Part shown: in pieces, positions 44,891 to 53,707 of the stretch
Layout: every line of letters starts with the position of its first letter
Numbering within the stretch: position 1 is the first letter of the stretch
Assembly (NCBI RefSeq): GCF_029968035.1
Contig: NZ_JASCIQ010000008.1
Location: forward strand, 1 to 64,000
DNA: 64,000 nucleotides
DNA from: Streptomyces cavernicola
GTDB taxonomy: Bacteria > Actinomycetota > Actinomycetes > Streptomycetales > Streptomycetaceae
Reading direction: 5' to 3'
Made by a program: the position numbers and the translations under genes
Notes under the pieces: generated by a model
Database searches by the model: none
Seen by the model: the letters and a program-made list of their open reading frames with translations, nothing else
What the model was told of the DNA's origin: nothing

Positions 44891-46110
44891 CAGCTGCCGA
44901 GCGTCGCCAGGTCCTGGACGACGACGTTCGCCAACTGTTCGCCGTCGCGCTTCACTTGGCGCAGGTACCACTTCTGCACGGGCGAGTGGGTGGTCTTGCT
45001 GAACTCCCAGGAGCCGCGCGGGCTGTCGATCCGCCCGAGGTCGCCGACGGCCTCGTTGATGCTCTCGGACGTGATCTCCTTGCCGTCCTCGGCAAGATCC
45101 CCGACGGCCTTGTCGAGCACTGCGGCGGCGTCGTACGCGGACATCGCGTAGGTGGTGGGCGGCAGGTCGTGCTTGGCGGTCCAGTCGGCGACGAACTGGC
45201 GGTTGGCCTCGTTGTCGAGGTCGGCCGCGTAGTTGAGCACGGAGTAGATGTCCTTGGCCGCCTCGCCCTCGGCCGGCAGCGTGCCGCCCTCGGTGAGGAA
45301 GCCGGGCGAGTACAGCGGCAGGTCGGCCACGTCGGACTGCTTGTACTGCTTCACGAAGTCGATCGCGGCCTTGCCGGCGTAGAAGCAGTAGACCGCCTTG
45401 GCGTCGGTCTTGGCGATGTCGTTGAAGTACGGGGTGAAGTTGGTGGTCTTGGGGAACGGCGTCCACTTGGTCTTGCCGTCCGGGTTGGCGAGCTTGCCGT
45501 CGGCCTTGGCGAAGGCCTCGGTGAAGCCGCGCATCTCGTCGTAACCACCCTGGTAGTCGGGGCCTATCGCGTAGACGAGGCCGTCCACCTCGTCCTTGAT
45601 GTGCTGGGCGATGGCCTCACCCGGCTCCTCGGAGAGGAAGCTCGTGCTCCAGATCCACTTCACGTCGGTCTTGGTGGGGCGGCCGCCGGTGGCGAGCAGG
45701 GGCACCTTGTTCTTGGTGACGAGGGGCTGGACGGCGGCGAAGGAGCCACCGCCGCCGACGCCGGCTATCACGTCGACGTCGTCCTTCTTGATGAGCTTGG
45801 TGGCGGCGGGCACCGCGGTCGGCGCCCCGTCGCCCTCGTCGGCCTGCGTCAGTTCCACCTTGCGCCCGCCGAGCTTGTTGCCGTGTGTGTCCAGGTAGAG
45901 CTGGAAGCCGTCGCGCATGTCCTTGCCGATCGCCTCGTACGTTCCCGACAACGGCACAAGAACACCGACCTTGAGGGTGTCGTCGCCGCCTCCGGAGGCA
46001 GCGCTGCCGCTGCAGCCCGCGACCGCGGTCATCGCGAGGGCCACCAGTGCGGCACCGCCCGCGCGCTTTCTGCGCCGGTCGGAGCGACGGGCTGTGAGGA
46101 CGTTGTTCAT
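44890..46110 (-). CDS. livK: Substrate-binding lipoprotein, LivK type
   Basis: A 406-residue type I periplasmic-binding-fold lipoprotein. The signal peptide ends in the lipobox VAGCSGSA (Cys about 33). The mature part begins DTLKVGVLVPLSGTYEAIGKDMRDGF, the standard Leu/Ile/Val-binding fold, and the ligand region includes GVGGGGSFAAVQPLVTKNKVPLLATGG. It captures the solute outside the membrane and delivers it to the fused permease. It overlaps the permease start by four bases. It follows the cvnB gene by 92 bp on the same strand, so it may share its transcript. The exact solute is not fixed by the sequence. Confidence 0.88.
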   Translation of the reverse strand: MNNVLTARRSDRRRKRAGGAALVALAMTAVAGCSGSAASGGGDDTLKVGVLVPLSGTYEAIGKDMRDGFQLYLDTHGNKLGGRKVELTQADEGDGAPTAVPAATKLIKKDDVDVIAGVGGGGSFAAVQPLVTKNKVPLLATGGRPTKTDVKWIWSTSFLSEEPGEAIAQHIKDEVDGLVYAIGPDYQGGYDEMRGFTEAFAKADGKLANPDGKTKWTPFPKTTNFTPYFNDIAKTDAKAVYCFYAGKAAIDFVKQYKQSDVADLPLYSPGFLTEGGTLPAEGEAAKDIYSVLNYAADLDNEANRQFVADWTAKHDLPPTTYAMSAYDAAAVLDKAVGDLAEDGKEITSESINEAVGDLGRIDSPRGSWEFSKTTHSPVQKWYLRQVKRDGEQLANVVVQDLATLGS

Positions 46111-46202
46111 GACAGGGACTCCAAGGGGTGGTACGAGCGGTATGGAGGGCGTCGTGGACAGGGGCGTGGGCGGGGGCGTGGGCGGGCGGGGTTTTCGGCG
46201 GG

Positions 46203-46619
46203 TCAGTGGGCGTGCTCCGGACTGCCTGCGTCGCGGATCTGCGGGGACAGGGCGCCACCGACCTGGTCGATCAACTCCGCCATGGAATAGCTGACTTCGC
46301 CGATGTCGGCCTCGCGGGTGGTGACGACGACGAGGGAGGCGCCGCTCGAGACCGCCATCGCGAAGAGGTAGCCGCCGTCCATCGCGGTGAGGCTGTGCTC
46401 CACCGGGTCGGTCCGCAGCAACTGCGCCGCGCCGGACATCAGGTTGACCAGTCCCGCGGAGATGGCGGCGAGACGGTCGGCGTCGTCCTGGTCGAGGCCC
46501 GTGAAGGCCAGGGCGAGCCCGTCGACGGAGACCGCGAGAGCGTGCGTGACTTCGGGGACTCGGCGGGCGAAGTCGCTGAGCAGCCAGTCAAGGGAACCGA
46601 CTGGTTCGGGTTGGGTCAT
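46203..46619 (-). CDS. Roadblock/LC7-domain protein (CvnB-like)
   Basis: A 138-residue protein of the roadblock/LC7 fold found as the second gene of Streptomyces conservons. Features include LDWLLSDFARRVPEVTHALAVSVDGLALAFTG at the start and YLFAMAVSSGASLVVVTTREADIGEV in the middle. In complete conservons it modulates the GTPase CvnD. Here it follows the kinase-like gene with a four-base overlap, but no CvnC or CvnD gene follows. Its partner GTPase must be elsewhere or absent. Confidence 0.87.
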   Translation of the reverse strand: MTQPEPVGSLDWLLSDFARRVPEVTHALAVSVDGLALAFTGLDQDDADRLAAISAGLVNLMSGAAQLLRTDPVEHSLTAMDGGYLFAMAVSSGASLVVVTTREADIGEVSYSMAELIDQVGGALSPQIRDAGSPEHAH

Positions 46620-49381
46620 CGCGTGCTCCGTTGTGTGCTGTCGTCGGGCGAGCCGGTGGTGGTCTGCGTACCGGTCGTCTGCGTGCGGGTGGTTTGCGTG
46701 GCGGTCGTCTGCGTGCCAGTGCTTTGCGTACCGGTGGTCTGCGTGCCGGTCGTGCCCCCGGCGTCGGCTCTGCGGTCGGGGGAACCGGGGGAACTACGAC
46801 GGGTGCTGCGGCTGATGCCTTGGGCGTAGGCCGAGAAGACGTCGGAGACCTGCCGGGAGTCCCGGCGGCGCGGCACCTTGCGGGCACGTGTCGCCGAGTC
46901 GTGCTCTCCCGCCGCCGGGCGCGTGGGTGTGGGCTGCGTCGGACCGCCGGGCGCGGCCCGCTTGCGGATCGGCAGACCGGAGGCGCTCACCCCGGCGATC
47001 CTGCTCTCCACGGGGACGGCACTGCCCGGTGCCCGCCCGGTCGTACGGACACCGGAGCGAGACGGGGCCGTTGCGCGCTGTTGCGCGGGCTCCGCGCGAT
47101 CCGCAGGTGCTGCGTTCTCGGCGTACGTCGCGTCCTCTGTGCCCGCTGCGTGCTCCGCGTGCTCCGCAGGGCGGGGGCGGAGGGCCGTGGTCAGGCGGCC
47201 ACCGCTGTCCTGCGGCCGCACCGGGAGCGCGGGCAACGGCCTTCCGGCGGTTGCCGGGGCACCGCTCTCCTCGTCGTGCGAGCGGGCGGTCTCGGGTTCC
47301 TGACCCGCTTCACCCTCGTCCGGCCCGGTGTGGTTCTCGTTCGGGCCGGTGTGGTTCTCGTTCGGGCCGGTGTGGTCCCGCGCGAGTGCCGGGCCCACGG
47401 CAGCGTGCGGCGGCGGCACAGGCACCAGGGTGTCCATGCCGGGTTCGGCGAGCAGTTCCCTCGGGAGCACCACCTCGACGATGGTTCCGGGCCCGGAGGA
47501 CTCGCGCAGTTCGACCACGATGCCGTGCCGGGCCGCGAGACGCCCCACGACCTGCAGGCCCATGGTGTGTACGGCGCCAATGTCGGTCTGCGGCGAGGCG
47601 AGTTCGGCGTTGAGTGCCGTGCGGCGCGCGTCCGGCATTCCGATGCCCTCGTCGACTATCTGGATCACGGCCCGGTCCCACAAGCTCCAGGCAGCCACGC
47701 CGACTTGGGTGTCGGGCGGCGAGAACCGGGTGGCGTTGTCGAGGAGTTCGGCGAGCATGTGCGCGATGTCGTCGACGACCCGTGCGGCCATGGTGATCGA
47801 GGGCTCGACGTGGCCGAGGCTCACCCTGTCGTAATGCTCGATCTGCTGGGCCGCGGCGTAGATCACGGAGACACAGGGCGCATCGGCGGGACGGACTCTG
47901 CCGCCCCCGACCCCGCCGAGCACGAGAAGGTTGTTGGCGTTGTGCTCCATCCGGATGGCCAGGTGGTCGAGCGCGAACAGGGCCTCCATCCGCTTGGGGT
48001 CCAACTCGTCGCGCTGCACCCTGTTCAGCTGCGCGGTCAGAGCCGAGTTGAGGCGTGCGCCGCGCCGGGCCACGGTCACCAGGGTCTCCGCGAACCGGTC
48101 GCGGGACCGGGCCTGCTCGCCGGCGAGCCGGACTGCCGCGTAGTGCACGGAGTTGAACGCCTGTCCCACCTCGCCCATCTCGTCGTCGGCGAGGTTCACC
48201 AAGGGCGTGCCCGCCCGCCGGGCGATCTCGTCCGGCGTCTCCCGGCCCGCGGAGCCGAGCTGGGCGAGCTTGCGCACCTCGTCGGGCAGGCGCTTGTGCG
48301 CCACTTCGTGCGCGGCGTCACGCAGGTCCCGGAGCCTGCGGATCAGGTCGCGGCCGAGTCGTACGGCGATGAGCAGGACGGCCACCAACATGAGGACGAC
48401 CAGGGCCAGTTCGGACACCGCCCACCAGACGAGGCGGGTGCGCTCCTCGGTGACGGTGTCGAGCAGGTCGGCGTCCGCCCGCCCCACCACCGACCGCAAC
48501 AGCTCCTGCCGGTCGGCCATGGCGTCGGTCCAGGCGGTGCGGCTGATGTCCAGCCGCTCCCCCGCGGCGCTGCGGGCCGCTTCGGCGGCGAGCTTCTCGG
48601 CCGCCGTCGCTCTCGGCCCGGACAGCGTGCGTTCCATCCAGGTACGCCACTGCGCAGGCCCGACCGCGGTGACGGTCTCGTATGCATCCGTGTAGCCGAG
48701 CCGGGTCGCCTCGAACGTCTGGAGCGAGGCGGGCGTGAAACCGCCGTCGGAGAGCGCCCGTACGACGGCGACCTCCTGCAGGGCGACGTGCTCGGCCGCC
48801 TCCGACAGCGCGGCGGCGGCTCGGATGTGGTCGGCCACCTCCGCCTTCACCCCGTCGGCCTGCGCGATGCTGTCGCGGAAGGAAACGAGGTCGGCGATGG
48901 CGATGCGGTAACCGAACGCCACGGAGGACAAGGAGTCGACACCGGAGCGCACTTGGGCGCGCAGCGACGCGATCCTGTCCAGAGACTTGTCGATCCTCTG
49001 CAGTGTCGCGTTCGTGGCGGACGGCATGGAAGAGAGCCCCGCGCGCTTCTCCCGGTAGCGTGCGACGCTCTCGTCGGTGTCCCGGGCGAGCTTCCCGAAC
49101 CGCTCTCCGGACCTCCGCGCAGAGGTGACCTGCATCGAACCTTCCGCGCGTTCGCGCTGTAATCGGTACGTCAGATCACTGGCCGCTTGCGCTACTTCGA
49201 TCGCCGCCTCCAGTCGTACGGCCTGGACGGCCTGTCCGGTCGACGGGGCCAGGGCCCGTCCGGCGAAGGCGACAGCTACGGCGAGCGGCACCGCCACCAG
49301 CAGGATCAGACGATGCGAGATCCTGGCGGTACGGGCACCTCCGCCGAGCCCCTTGCTTGGTCGGAGCAGGGGTAATGACAT
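46616..49381 (-). CDS. Conservon sensor kinase-like protein with nitrate-sensor-type extracellular region (CvnA-like)
   Basis: A 921-residue membrane protein. It has a first membrane helix (about 25-45), a helical extracellular region of nitrate/nitrite-sensing type (about 50-315), a second helix (about 320-345), a HAMP-like segment (about 350-405) and a HATPase domain (about 480-610: MLAELLDNATRFSPPDT, VDEGIGMPDARR, GLQVVGRLAARHG). A long Pro/Thr/Ala-rich tail with short repeats follows. No phospho-His box is evident, as in other CvnA proteins. Codon 3 (Leu) is TTA, a bldA-type signal. ATG 49381 is the only reasonable start before the first helix. It overlaps the roadblock gene. Confidence 0.86.
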   Translation of the reverse strand: MSLPLLRPSKGLGGGARTARISHRLILLVAVPLAVAVAFAGRALAPSTGQAVQAVRLEAAIEVAQAASDLTYRLQRERAEGSMQVTSARRSGERFGKLARDTDESVARYREKRAGLSSMPSATNATLQRIDKSLDRIASLRAQVRSGVDSLSSVAFGYRIAIADLVSFRDSIAQADGVKAEVADHIRAAAALSEAAEHVALQEVAVVRALSDGGFTPASLQTFEATRLGYTDAYETVTAVGPAQWRTWMERTLSGPRATAAEKLAAEAARSAAGERLDISRTAWTDAMADRQELLRSVVGRADADLLDTVTEERTRLVWWAVSELALVVLMLVAVLLIAVRLGRDLIRRLRDLRDAAHEVAHKRLPDEVRKLAQLGSAGRETPDEIARRAGTPLVNLADDEMGEVGQAFNSVHYAAVRLAGEQARSRDRFAETLVTVARRGARLNSALTAQLNRVQRDELDPKRMEALFALDHLAIRMEHNANNLLVLGGVGGGRVRPADAPCVSVIYAAAQQIEHYDRVSLGHVEPSITMAARVVDDIAHMLAELLDNATRFSPPDTQVGVAAWSLWDRAVIQIVDEGIGMPDARRTALNAELASPQTDIGAVHTMGLQVVGRLAARHGIVVELRESSGPGTIVEVVLPRELLAEPGMDTLVPVPPPHAAVGPALARDHTGPNENHTGPNENHTGPDEGEAGQEPETARSHDEESGAPATAGRPLPALPVRPQDSGGRLTTALRPRPAEHAEHAAGTEDATYAENAAPADRAEPAQQRATAPSRSGVRTTGRAPGSAVPVESRIAGVSASGLPIRKRAAPGGPTQPTPTRPAAGEHDSATRARKVPRRRDSRQVSDVFSAYAQGISRSTRRSSPGSPDRRADAGGTTGTQTTGTQSTGTQTTATQTTRTQTTGTQTTTGSPDDSTQRSTR
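46658..46747. repeat. 15-bp tandem repeat (six copies) in the CvnA tail
   Basis: Six imperfect units of GGTCGTCTGCGTGCC type run head to tail, encoding GTQTT-like pentapeptides on the minus strand. A second, 21-bp repeat (CCGGTGTGGTTCTCGTTCG...) occurs two to three times at 47325-47381, giving NENHTGP units. Both lie in the low-complexity C-terminal tail and could vary in copy number. Confidence 0.75.
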
Positions 49382-49886
49382 CAATGCGACACCTGAACTG
49401 CAGTTGGAAGTTCCAAGGGTGCGGCAGCGCAGAGAGCCAACTCGCCTATGTTGTATGCGAGTTGACCGTATCCCCCGTGCAGCGCGTGTCGATGCTAGGT
49501 CGCCCGCGGGAGGGGAGGACCGCCCCGCACAAGAAAAGGCCTGATCAGGGGCGTGATCTGCATCACATCGTGATCGTAATTGATCAACATTTTGCTGGAC
49601 AATGATCACCAAACGTCCCGGCGCGAGGCCCCGTTTCGAGCACACGGGAGCCCAGCAGCATCAACACTTTCCGAAACCGCATCGCCACCGGGGCAGGGGC
49701 GGTGCGAGGTGGCGTCGGCCAGGAAGTGGAGCGGAGCGGGAAGATCGGTGCGACCAACGGGTCGCCTGCATCTACGAGTTCAGAGGCACCACCGCCGTAC
49801 GGACGGGAGCAGTGGGCGCTGCGGGACCGGGTACTCGTAGGCCCTAGAGTGGGGCGGTCTTGAAACAGCAAGGAAATGGGGACCAA
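49382..49886. other. Intergenic region between cvnA and the EF-hand gene
   Basis: The 505-bp region is divergent promoter space. Bases about 49555-49615 are unusually AT-rich and carry repeated TGATC/GATCA elements (TGATCGTAATTGATCA at 49570-49585, and CAATGATCACC further on). These are the likely binding sites or promoter for cvnA. No ORF here has plausible codon usage. Confidence 0.5.
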
Positions 49887-50102
49887 GTGGTCGACATGAC
49901 AGCCGCGGCGCGGAAGGTCTTCGACCGGTACGACGTCGACGGGGACGGGCAGTTGACTGCCGAAGAGTACCGGCAGGTCGTCGCGGAGCTCGGCGACCCG
50001 GGTGTCACCGCCGAGGCCGCGCAAGACCTCATCGACACCATCGACAGCGACGGTGACCGGAAGGTCTCGTTCGAGGAGTTCCGGGCCTCCATGGGGCTCT
50101 GA
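49887..50102 (+). CDS. Small EF-hand calcium-binding protein
   Basis: A 71-residue protein with two canonical EF-hands. Loop 1 is DVDGDGQLTAEEY (about 14-26) and loop 2 is DSDGDRKVSFEEF (about 51-63), each with acidic ligands at positions 1, 3, 5 and the terminal Glu 12. Small two-hand proteins of this type (CabC/CabD-like) occur in Streptomyces and can buffer or sense calcium during development. GTG 49887 is preceded by GGGGACCAA; ATG 49896 is also possible. A terminator follows. Confidence 0.82.
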   Translation: MVDMTAAARKVFDRYDVDGDGQLTAEEYRQVVAELGDPGVTAEAAQDLIDTIDSDGDRKVSFEEFRASMGL

Positions 50103-50115
50103 CCACCGCACCACC

Positions 50116-50158
50116 GCCTGTGCCCCCCCCGAACCCGCCGTTCCGGGGGCACAGGCGC
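50116..50158 (+). terminator. Hairpin terminator after the EF-hand gene
   Basis: CGCCTGTGCCCCC (50116-50128) pairs perfectly with GGGGGCACAGGCG (50146-50158), 13 bases beyond the stop codon. Confidence 0.8.
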
Positions 50159-50351
50159 GTATGCCTCAACGGGCCCCAGGCATGGTGGTGTTACCTCCGA
50201 TAGCGGGACCCGACCCGTCACCGGACGATCGCCGCCGGGCCCCGCGGGGCGGTGAGTCTTCGCACGCGGCCCAACCCTGCCAGGGGCCCTCGCGGCACGG
50301 CGGAAACCAGCCCGGCCCAGGCCGTCCCGTCGGTATCACCGCGCCGCGCCG

Positions 50352-50600
50352 TCACGGCGAACAGTAGGCAACGGGCCGAACGGAATACTCCTCAGTGGCA
50401 GAGCTGTTGTGGAAGCTGACTGTCCAGCTGTCGTCGGGATTCGAGCTCGTGCTCCTGTCGCAGATGGCACATAGTGTCCGTCGTGCGGGACCGCCCAGAC
50501 GGCAACGGCACTTGGCCCGCAATCCGGTTGCCTCCCGGCACAGGCCGGCGGGGAGGCAATCGACAACACGAGCCAGAGTCACTGGCAAGGTCAGTGGGCA
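50352..50600 (-). pseudogene. Decayed fragment of a secreted protein
   Basis: On the minus strand one frame reads PVPGGNRIAGQVPL followed by disrupted sequence. A different frame gives SNPDDSWTVSFHNSSATE then EYSVRPVAYCSP and a stop at 50352. Together these resemble the common Streptomyces secreted-protein pattern CPxGxxVxGGx...DGWxVxxxN...xAxC, broken by at least one frameshift and lacking an N-terminus. It lies in the 752-bp gap between the EF-hand gene and the TIR-WD40 gene; the remainder of that gap shows no gene apart from the yjbQ-like fragment. Confidence 0.4.
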
Positions 50601-50641
50601 CGGCCTGACTTGCCACCCACAGCCCGAACCGATCCGACGCC

Positions 50642-50702
50642 CTATCCGAGGAAGCTCAACCGCACCTGCCGGTCGGCGTTGTCCCTGTTGGTGTCCGCCA
50701 AA
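50642..50702 (-). pseudogene. Duplicated 3' end of a yjbQ-like gene (att-like left flank)
   Basis: On the minus strand this segment encodes SLADTNRDNADRQVRLSFLG followed by TAG. That matches the last about 20 residues of the intact gene at 59616-60038. Bases 50646-50696 align without gaps to 59620-59670 at 47 of 51 positions, with 33 identical bases in a row (50664-50696). Several differences outside the core are synonymous (Ser AGC versus TCG, stop TAG versus TGA), so the copy came from a diverged relative rather than a recent local duplication. Same orientation as the intact gene. Confidence 0.75.
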
Positions 50703-50854
50703 CTCCGTTAGGGCGACCCAGGTTAAGCGAGGTACTCGCACAGCCAGAGCCGAGGCCACGGGCACACCGCTGAGCCGGGTGCTGTTGCTCGGGTCACAGC
50801 AGGTCGAGCCGTAGCCCCCCACGCATACACACCCACAGCGCCCAGCCCATCCGG

Positions 50855-53707
50855 TCATCCTGGTTCGGCCTTCGGACACAGCCTCCGGTAGGCGGGCCCC
50901 TCAGGGACGTGAGCGCGCCACTGGTCGGCGGTGAAGGCTCCGTTTGCCCACTTGCACAGCGAGTGCACCGGATCCACCGTCGCGTCGACATCCCAGAGCC
51001 GTACCGTGTTGTCTTCGCTCCAGCTGGCAATCGTCTTGCCGTCAGGGCGGAAGACCGCGCCGGTGACAGCAGCGCCGTGCCCTTCGAGCGGCTCGCCGAT
51101 CTGTCGCCGGGAAGCGACGTCCCAGAGCCTGACCGTCCCATCCATACTGCCGGTGACCATTGTTTTCCCATCGCGACTGAACGCGACCGAGAGCACACCG
51201 CTCCGATGGCCGGTCAGCGGCTCGCCGTTCTCCTTCCGCGTGGCCACGCTCCATAGCCGGACGGTGTTGTCGCGGCTTGCGGTTGCCAACAGGGAGCTGT
51301 CCGGGCTGAAGGCGATACTTCTGATTTCGGCGGTGTGGCCGGAGCGCGACCCGCCGATTCGGCGCCGCGTGGCGGCATCCCAGAACACCACTGTGTTGCC
51401 CTCCCTCATAGTGGCGAACAGACGGCCGTCAAGGCTGAACTCGGGCACTCCCATGTCCTTGAGTGGTCTGCCGACCTGACGCTGTGTCGCCGGATCCCAG
51501 GTACGCAGGGAGGTCACCGGATTCCATGTATGCAGGGAGTCCGTGCCGGAACTGACGAGGGTCTTGCCATTGGGACTGAAGGCCAGGTCGAGGATGTCGC
51601 CGCTGTGGCCTCGCATCGACTTGCCGATCTGGCGGCGCGTTCTGACGTCCCAGAGTTTCACCCGGGGCCTTGTGCTGCCCGAGACCATGGCCAGCATGGT
51701 GCTGTCGGGGCTGAAGGCGATCGCAGGTCCCAGGCCCAGCTCACCCTTCTCCAAGGGGTCGCCGACCGGGCGACGTTCAGCCATGTCCCAGAATCGAAGT
51801 CCGGTTTCAGAGCCGGCCGCAGCCAAGGTACGGCCGTCGGGACTGAGCACAATGGAATCGGCACTCCCGGTATTGATCGACGGTCCGATCTGCCGTTGCG
51901 CGCGGACATCCCACAGCCGAACTGTGGTGTCTTCGCTCGCACTTGCGAGAGTGGAACCCTCCGGGCTGAAGTCCACGGCGCTGACCGTACTCGTATGGCC
52001 GGTGAAAGGCCCTCCCACCCTGACGCGCCGAGAGACGTCCCAGAGGTGCACGCTGCCATCCGCGTAGGAGGCGGCGAACATCGCACCATCGGGGCTCAAT
52101 TCCACCGAATCGACCCGCCCTGCCTCGACAGTAGACGGCTTTCCGACGAGTCTTCCCACGGACGTGGTCCAGATCCGCACGCTGCCGTCGGAACCGGCGG
52201 AGGCGATGGTTTTGCCGTCTCGACTGAAAGAGACCGATGAGACGCTGATGTTCGCTGGTCCCAGTGCTTTGCCGAGCGGCGCATGAGAGTTGGCGTCCCA
52301 GAGCTGCAGCCCGTTATCGCTTCCGGTGGCGAAGGACTTGCCGTCGGGGCTGAAGGCCACTGTGGTGACAGAGTTGGTTCGCCCTCCGAGTAGTTTGCCG
52401 ATCTGGCGATGTGTCTCCAGGTCGTATATCCGTACGGCAGCCCCGGAACCGTTCTCGCCACCGGTGACGAGAGTCCTTCCATCAGGACTGAAGGCAACCG
52501 AATAGACCATCCCGGAACGGGGACGGAACGCGTCACCGATCTGATCGCGGTCGGCGATGTTCCAGATCCGGACGGTTCCGTCGAAACTCGAGCTGGCCAG
52601 GGTCTTGCCGTCCGACGCGAAAACCACCGACGTGACGCCCCTGTTGTGTCCGACGAACGAGTCCCCGATCTTCCGCTGAGTGGCCGCGTCCCAGAGGCGC
52701 ACGATGCCGTCGCCGCTGCCGGAGGCGATCGTCTTGCCGTCCGGGCTGAAGGCCACCGATCCGACGGGCCAGGAATGCCCGAGCAACCCGGTCTGCGGGT
52801 TGACGGCAGCATTGAGAACTGCGAGACGCGATTCGGGAGTTGGATCGATCCGCCAGGCCGCCAACGCTTTCAACCGAGCGGCGAAGGGGTCACGGGTCGC
52901 AAGGAAGGAGCTCTGACTGATCAATTGCTGCGCGACGGCATGGTCACGCTGGCGGGTGGCCTCGGCGCGTTGGACCAGCGCAATCACTGACACCGTGCTG
53001 GTGATCAGGAGGAGCAGACCCAATATGGCCGCGACGAATCTGGCCGTTCGCAGGTTGCGCCTCGTGTCGCGCATGCCTTCCGACTTGAGGTCGTCCTCGG
53101 GAAGGCCCCGTACGACGGACGCGATACCGAGCGCGACACTGTCGATATCCGGCAGCGGATCCGTGCCGTTGTCGGGGCTGTGCAGGTCTACGGTTTTCCA
53201 GACCGGTTGCTGCTCGAACTTACCTGCCAAGCGGGCGGGGAGCGCTGTCGAGAGTTCCGCATTCCAGTCACCCCGCTGTTCGTCCCACACCAACTGTCCG
53301 TCAGACACAACAAGCAAGATGGTGTCGACCGACTTATGTTTCAGCCACCACTCGATTTCCCGGTCGACCCATGTCGATTCTTTCGAATCTGGCGACGCCA
53401 TGACCACGAGCCATTCAGAGCGGGCAAGGCCGGCCTCGATCTTTCCCCAGAGCCGTGGACCGATCGATACTCCGCTGTCGTCGAGGAAAACTCTGATGCG
53501 GGGTGGCCTGTACCAGGGGCGGGACTGCTTCTCGATGGCCCGTTGCAGGTGCGGCAGCCATTGCCGGTCACGATCCCCACTATAAGAGAGGAAGGCGCCG
53601 TACCCGAGTTCGGTCCTTATCCGCCTGCACCGGGCTACGCGCGACCGCAACCAATTGAGCGCCGGGCCGGGAATCCGAAGCCGAAGAAACAACCACTTCG
53701 GCTTCAT
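50855..53707 (-). CDS. TIR-transmembrane-WD40 repeat protein (intact copy)
   Basis: A 950-residue protein. A TIR-like domain (about 35-140) starts YGAFLSYSGDRDRQW and includes RVFLDDSGVSIGPRLWGKIE and ASPDSKESTWVDREIEWWL. Glu117 in the WVDREI helix is the candidate catalytic acid of TIR NAD-cleaving enzymes. After a linker there is one membrane helix (about 222-246), then a helical stretch RAEATRQRDHAVAQQLISQS of the kind that precedes WD40 arrays in STAND proteins. About fourteen WD40 repeats follow (VAFSPDGKTIASGSGDG, VRLWD and similar). No NTPase domain is present. Its ATG overlaps the exported-protein gene's stop by four bases. The likely scheme is ligand binding by the propellers and signalling by the cytosolic TIR domain. 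A defence role is an inference. Confidence 0.85.
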   Translation of the reverse strand: MKPKWLFLRLRIPGPALNWLRSRVARCRRIRTELGYGAFLSYSGDRDRQWLPHLQRAIEKQSRPWYRPPRIRVFLDDSGVSIGPRLWGKIEAGLARSEWLVVMASPDSKESTWVDREIEWWLKHKSVDTILLVVSDGQLVWDEQRGDWNAELSTALPARLAGKFEQQPVWKTVDLHSPDNGTDPLPDIDSVALGIASVVRGLPEDDLKSEGMRDTRRNLRTARFVAAILGLLLLITSTVSVIALVQRAEATRQRDHAVAQQLISQSSFLATRDPFAARLKALAAWRIDPTPESRLAVLNAAVNPQTGLLGHSWPVGSVAFSPDGKTIASGSGDGIVRLWDAATQRKIGDSFVGHNRGVTSVVFASDGKTLASSSFDGTVRIWNIADRDQIGDAFRPRSGMVYSVAFSPDGRTLVTGGENGSGAAVRIYDLETHRQIGKLLGGRTNSVTTVAFSPDGKSFATGSDNGLQLWDANSHAPLGKALGPANISVSSVSFSRDGKTIASAGSDGSVRIWTTSVGRLVGKPSTVEAGRVDSVELSPDGAMFAASYADGSVHLWDVSRRVRVGGPFTGHTSTVSAVDFSPEGSTLASASEDTTVRLWDVRAQRQIGPSINTGSADSIVLSPDGRTLAAAGSETGLRFWDMAERRPVGDPLEKGELGLGPAIAFSPDSTMLAMVSGSTRPRVKLWDVRTRRQIGKSMRGHSGDILDLAFSPNGKTLVSSGTDSLHTWNPVTSLRTWDPATQRQVGRPLKDMGVPEFSLDGRLFATMREGNTVVFWDAATRRRIGGSRSGHTAEIRSIAFSPDSSLLATASRDNTVRLWSVATRKENGEPLTGHRSGVLSVAFSRDGKTMVTGSMDGTVRLWDVASRRQIGEPLEGHGAAVTGAVFRPDGKTIASWSEDNTVRLWDVDATVDPVHSLCKWANGAFTADQWRAHVPEGPAYRRLCPKAEPG

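Noticed and set aside
46658..46747. Possible CRISPR array because of regular repeats
   Set aside because: The 15-bp units are contiguous without spacers and code for a pentapeptide repeat.
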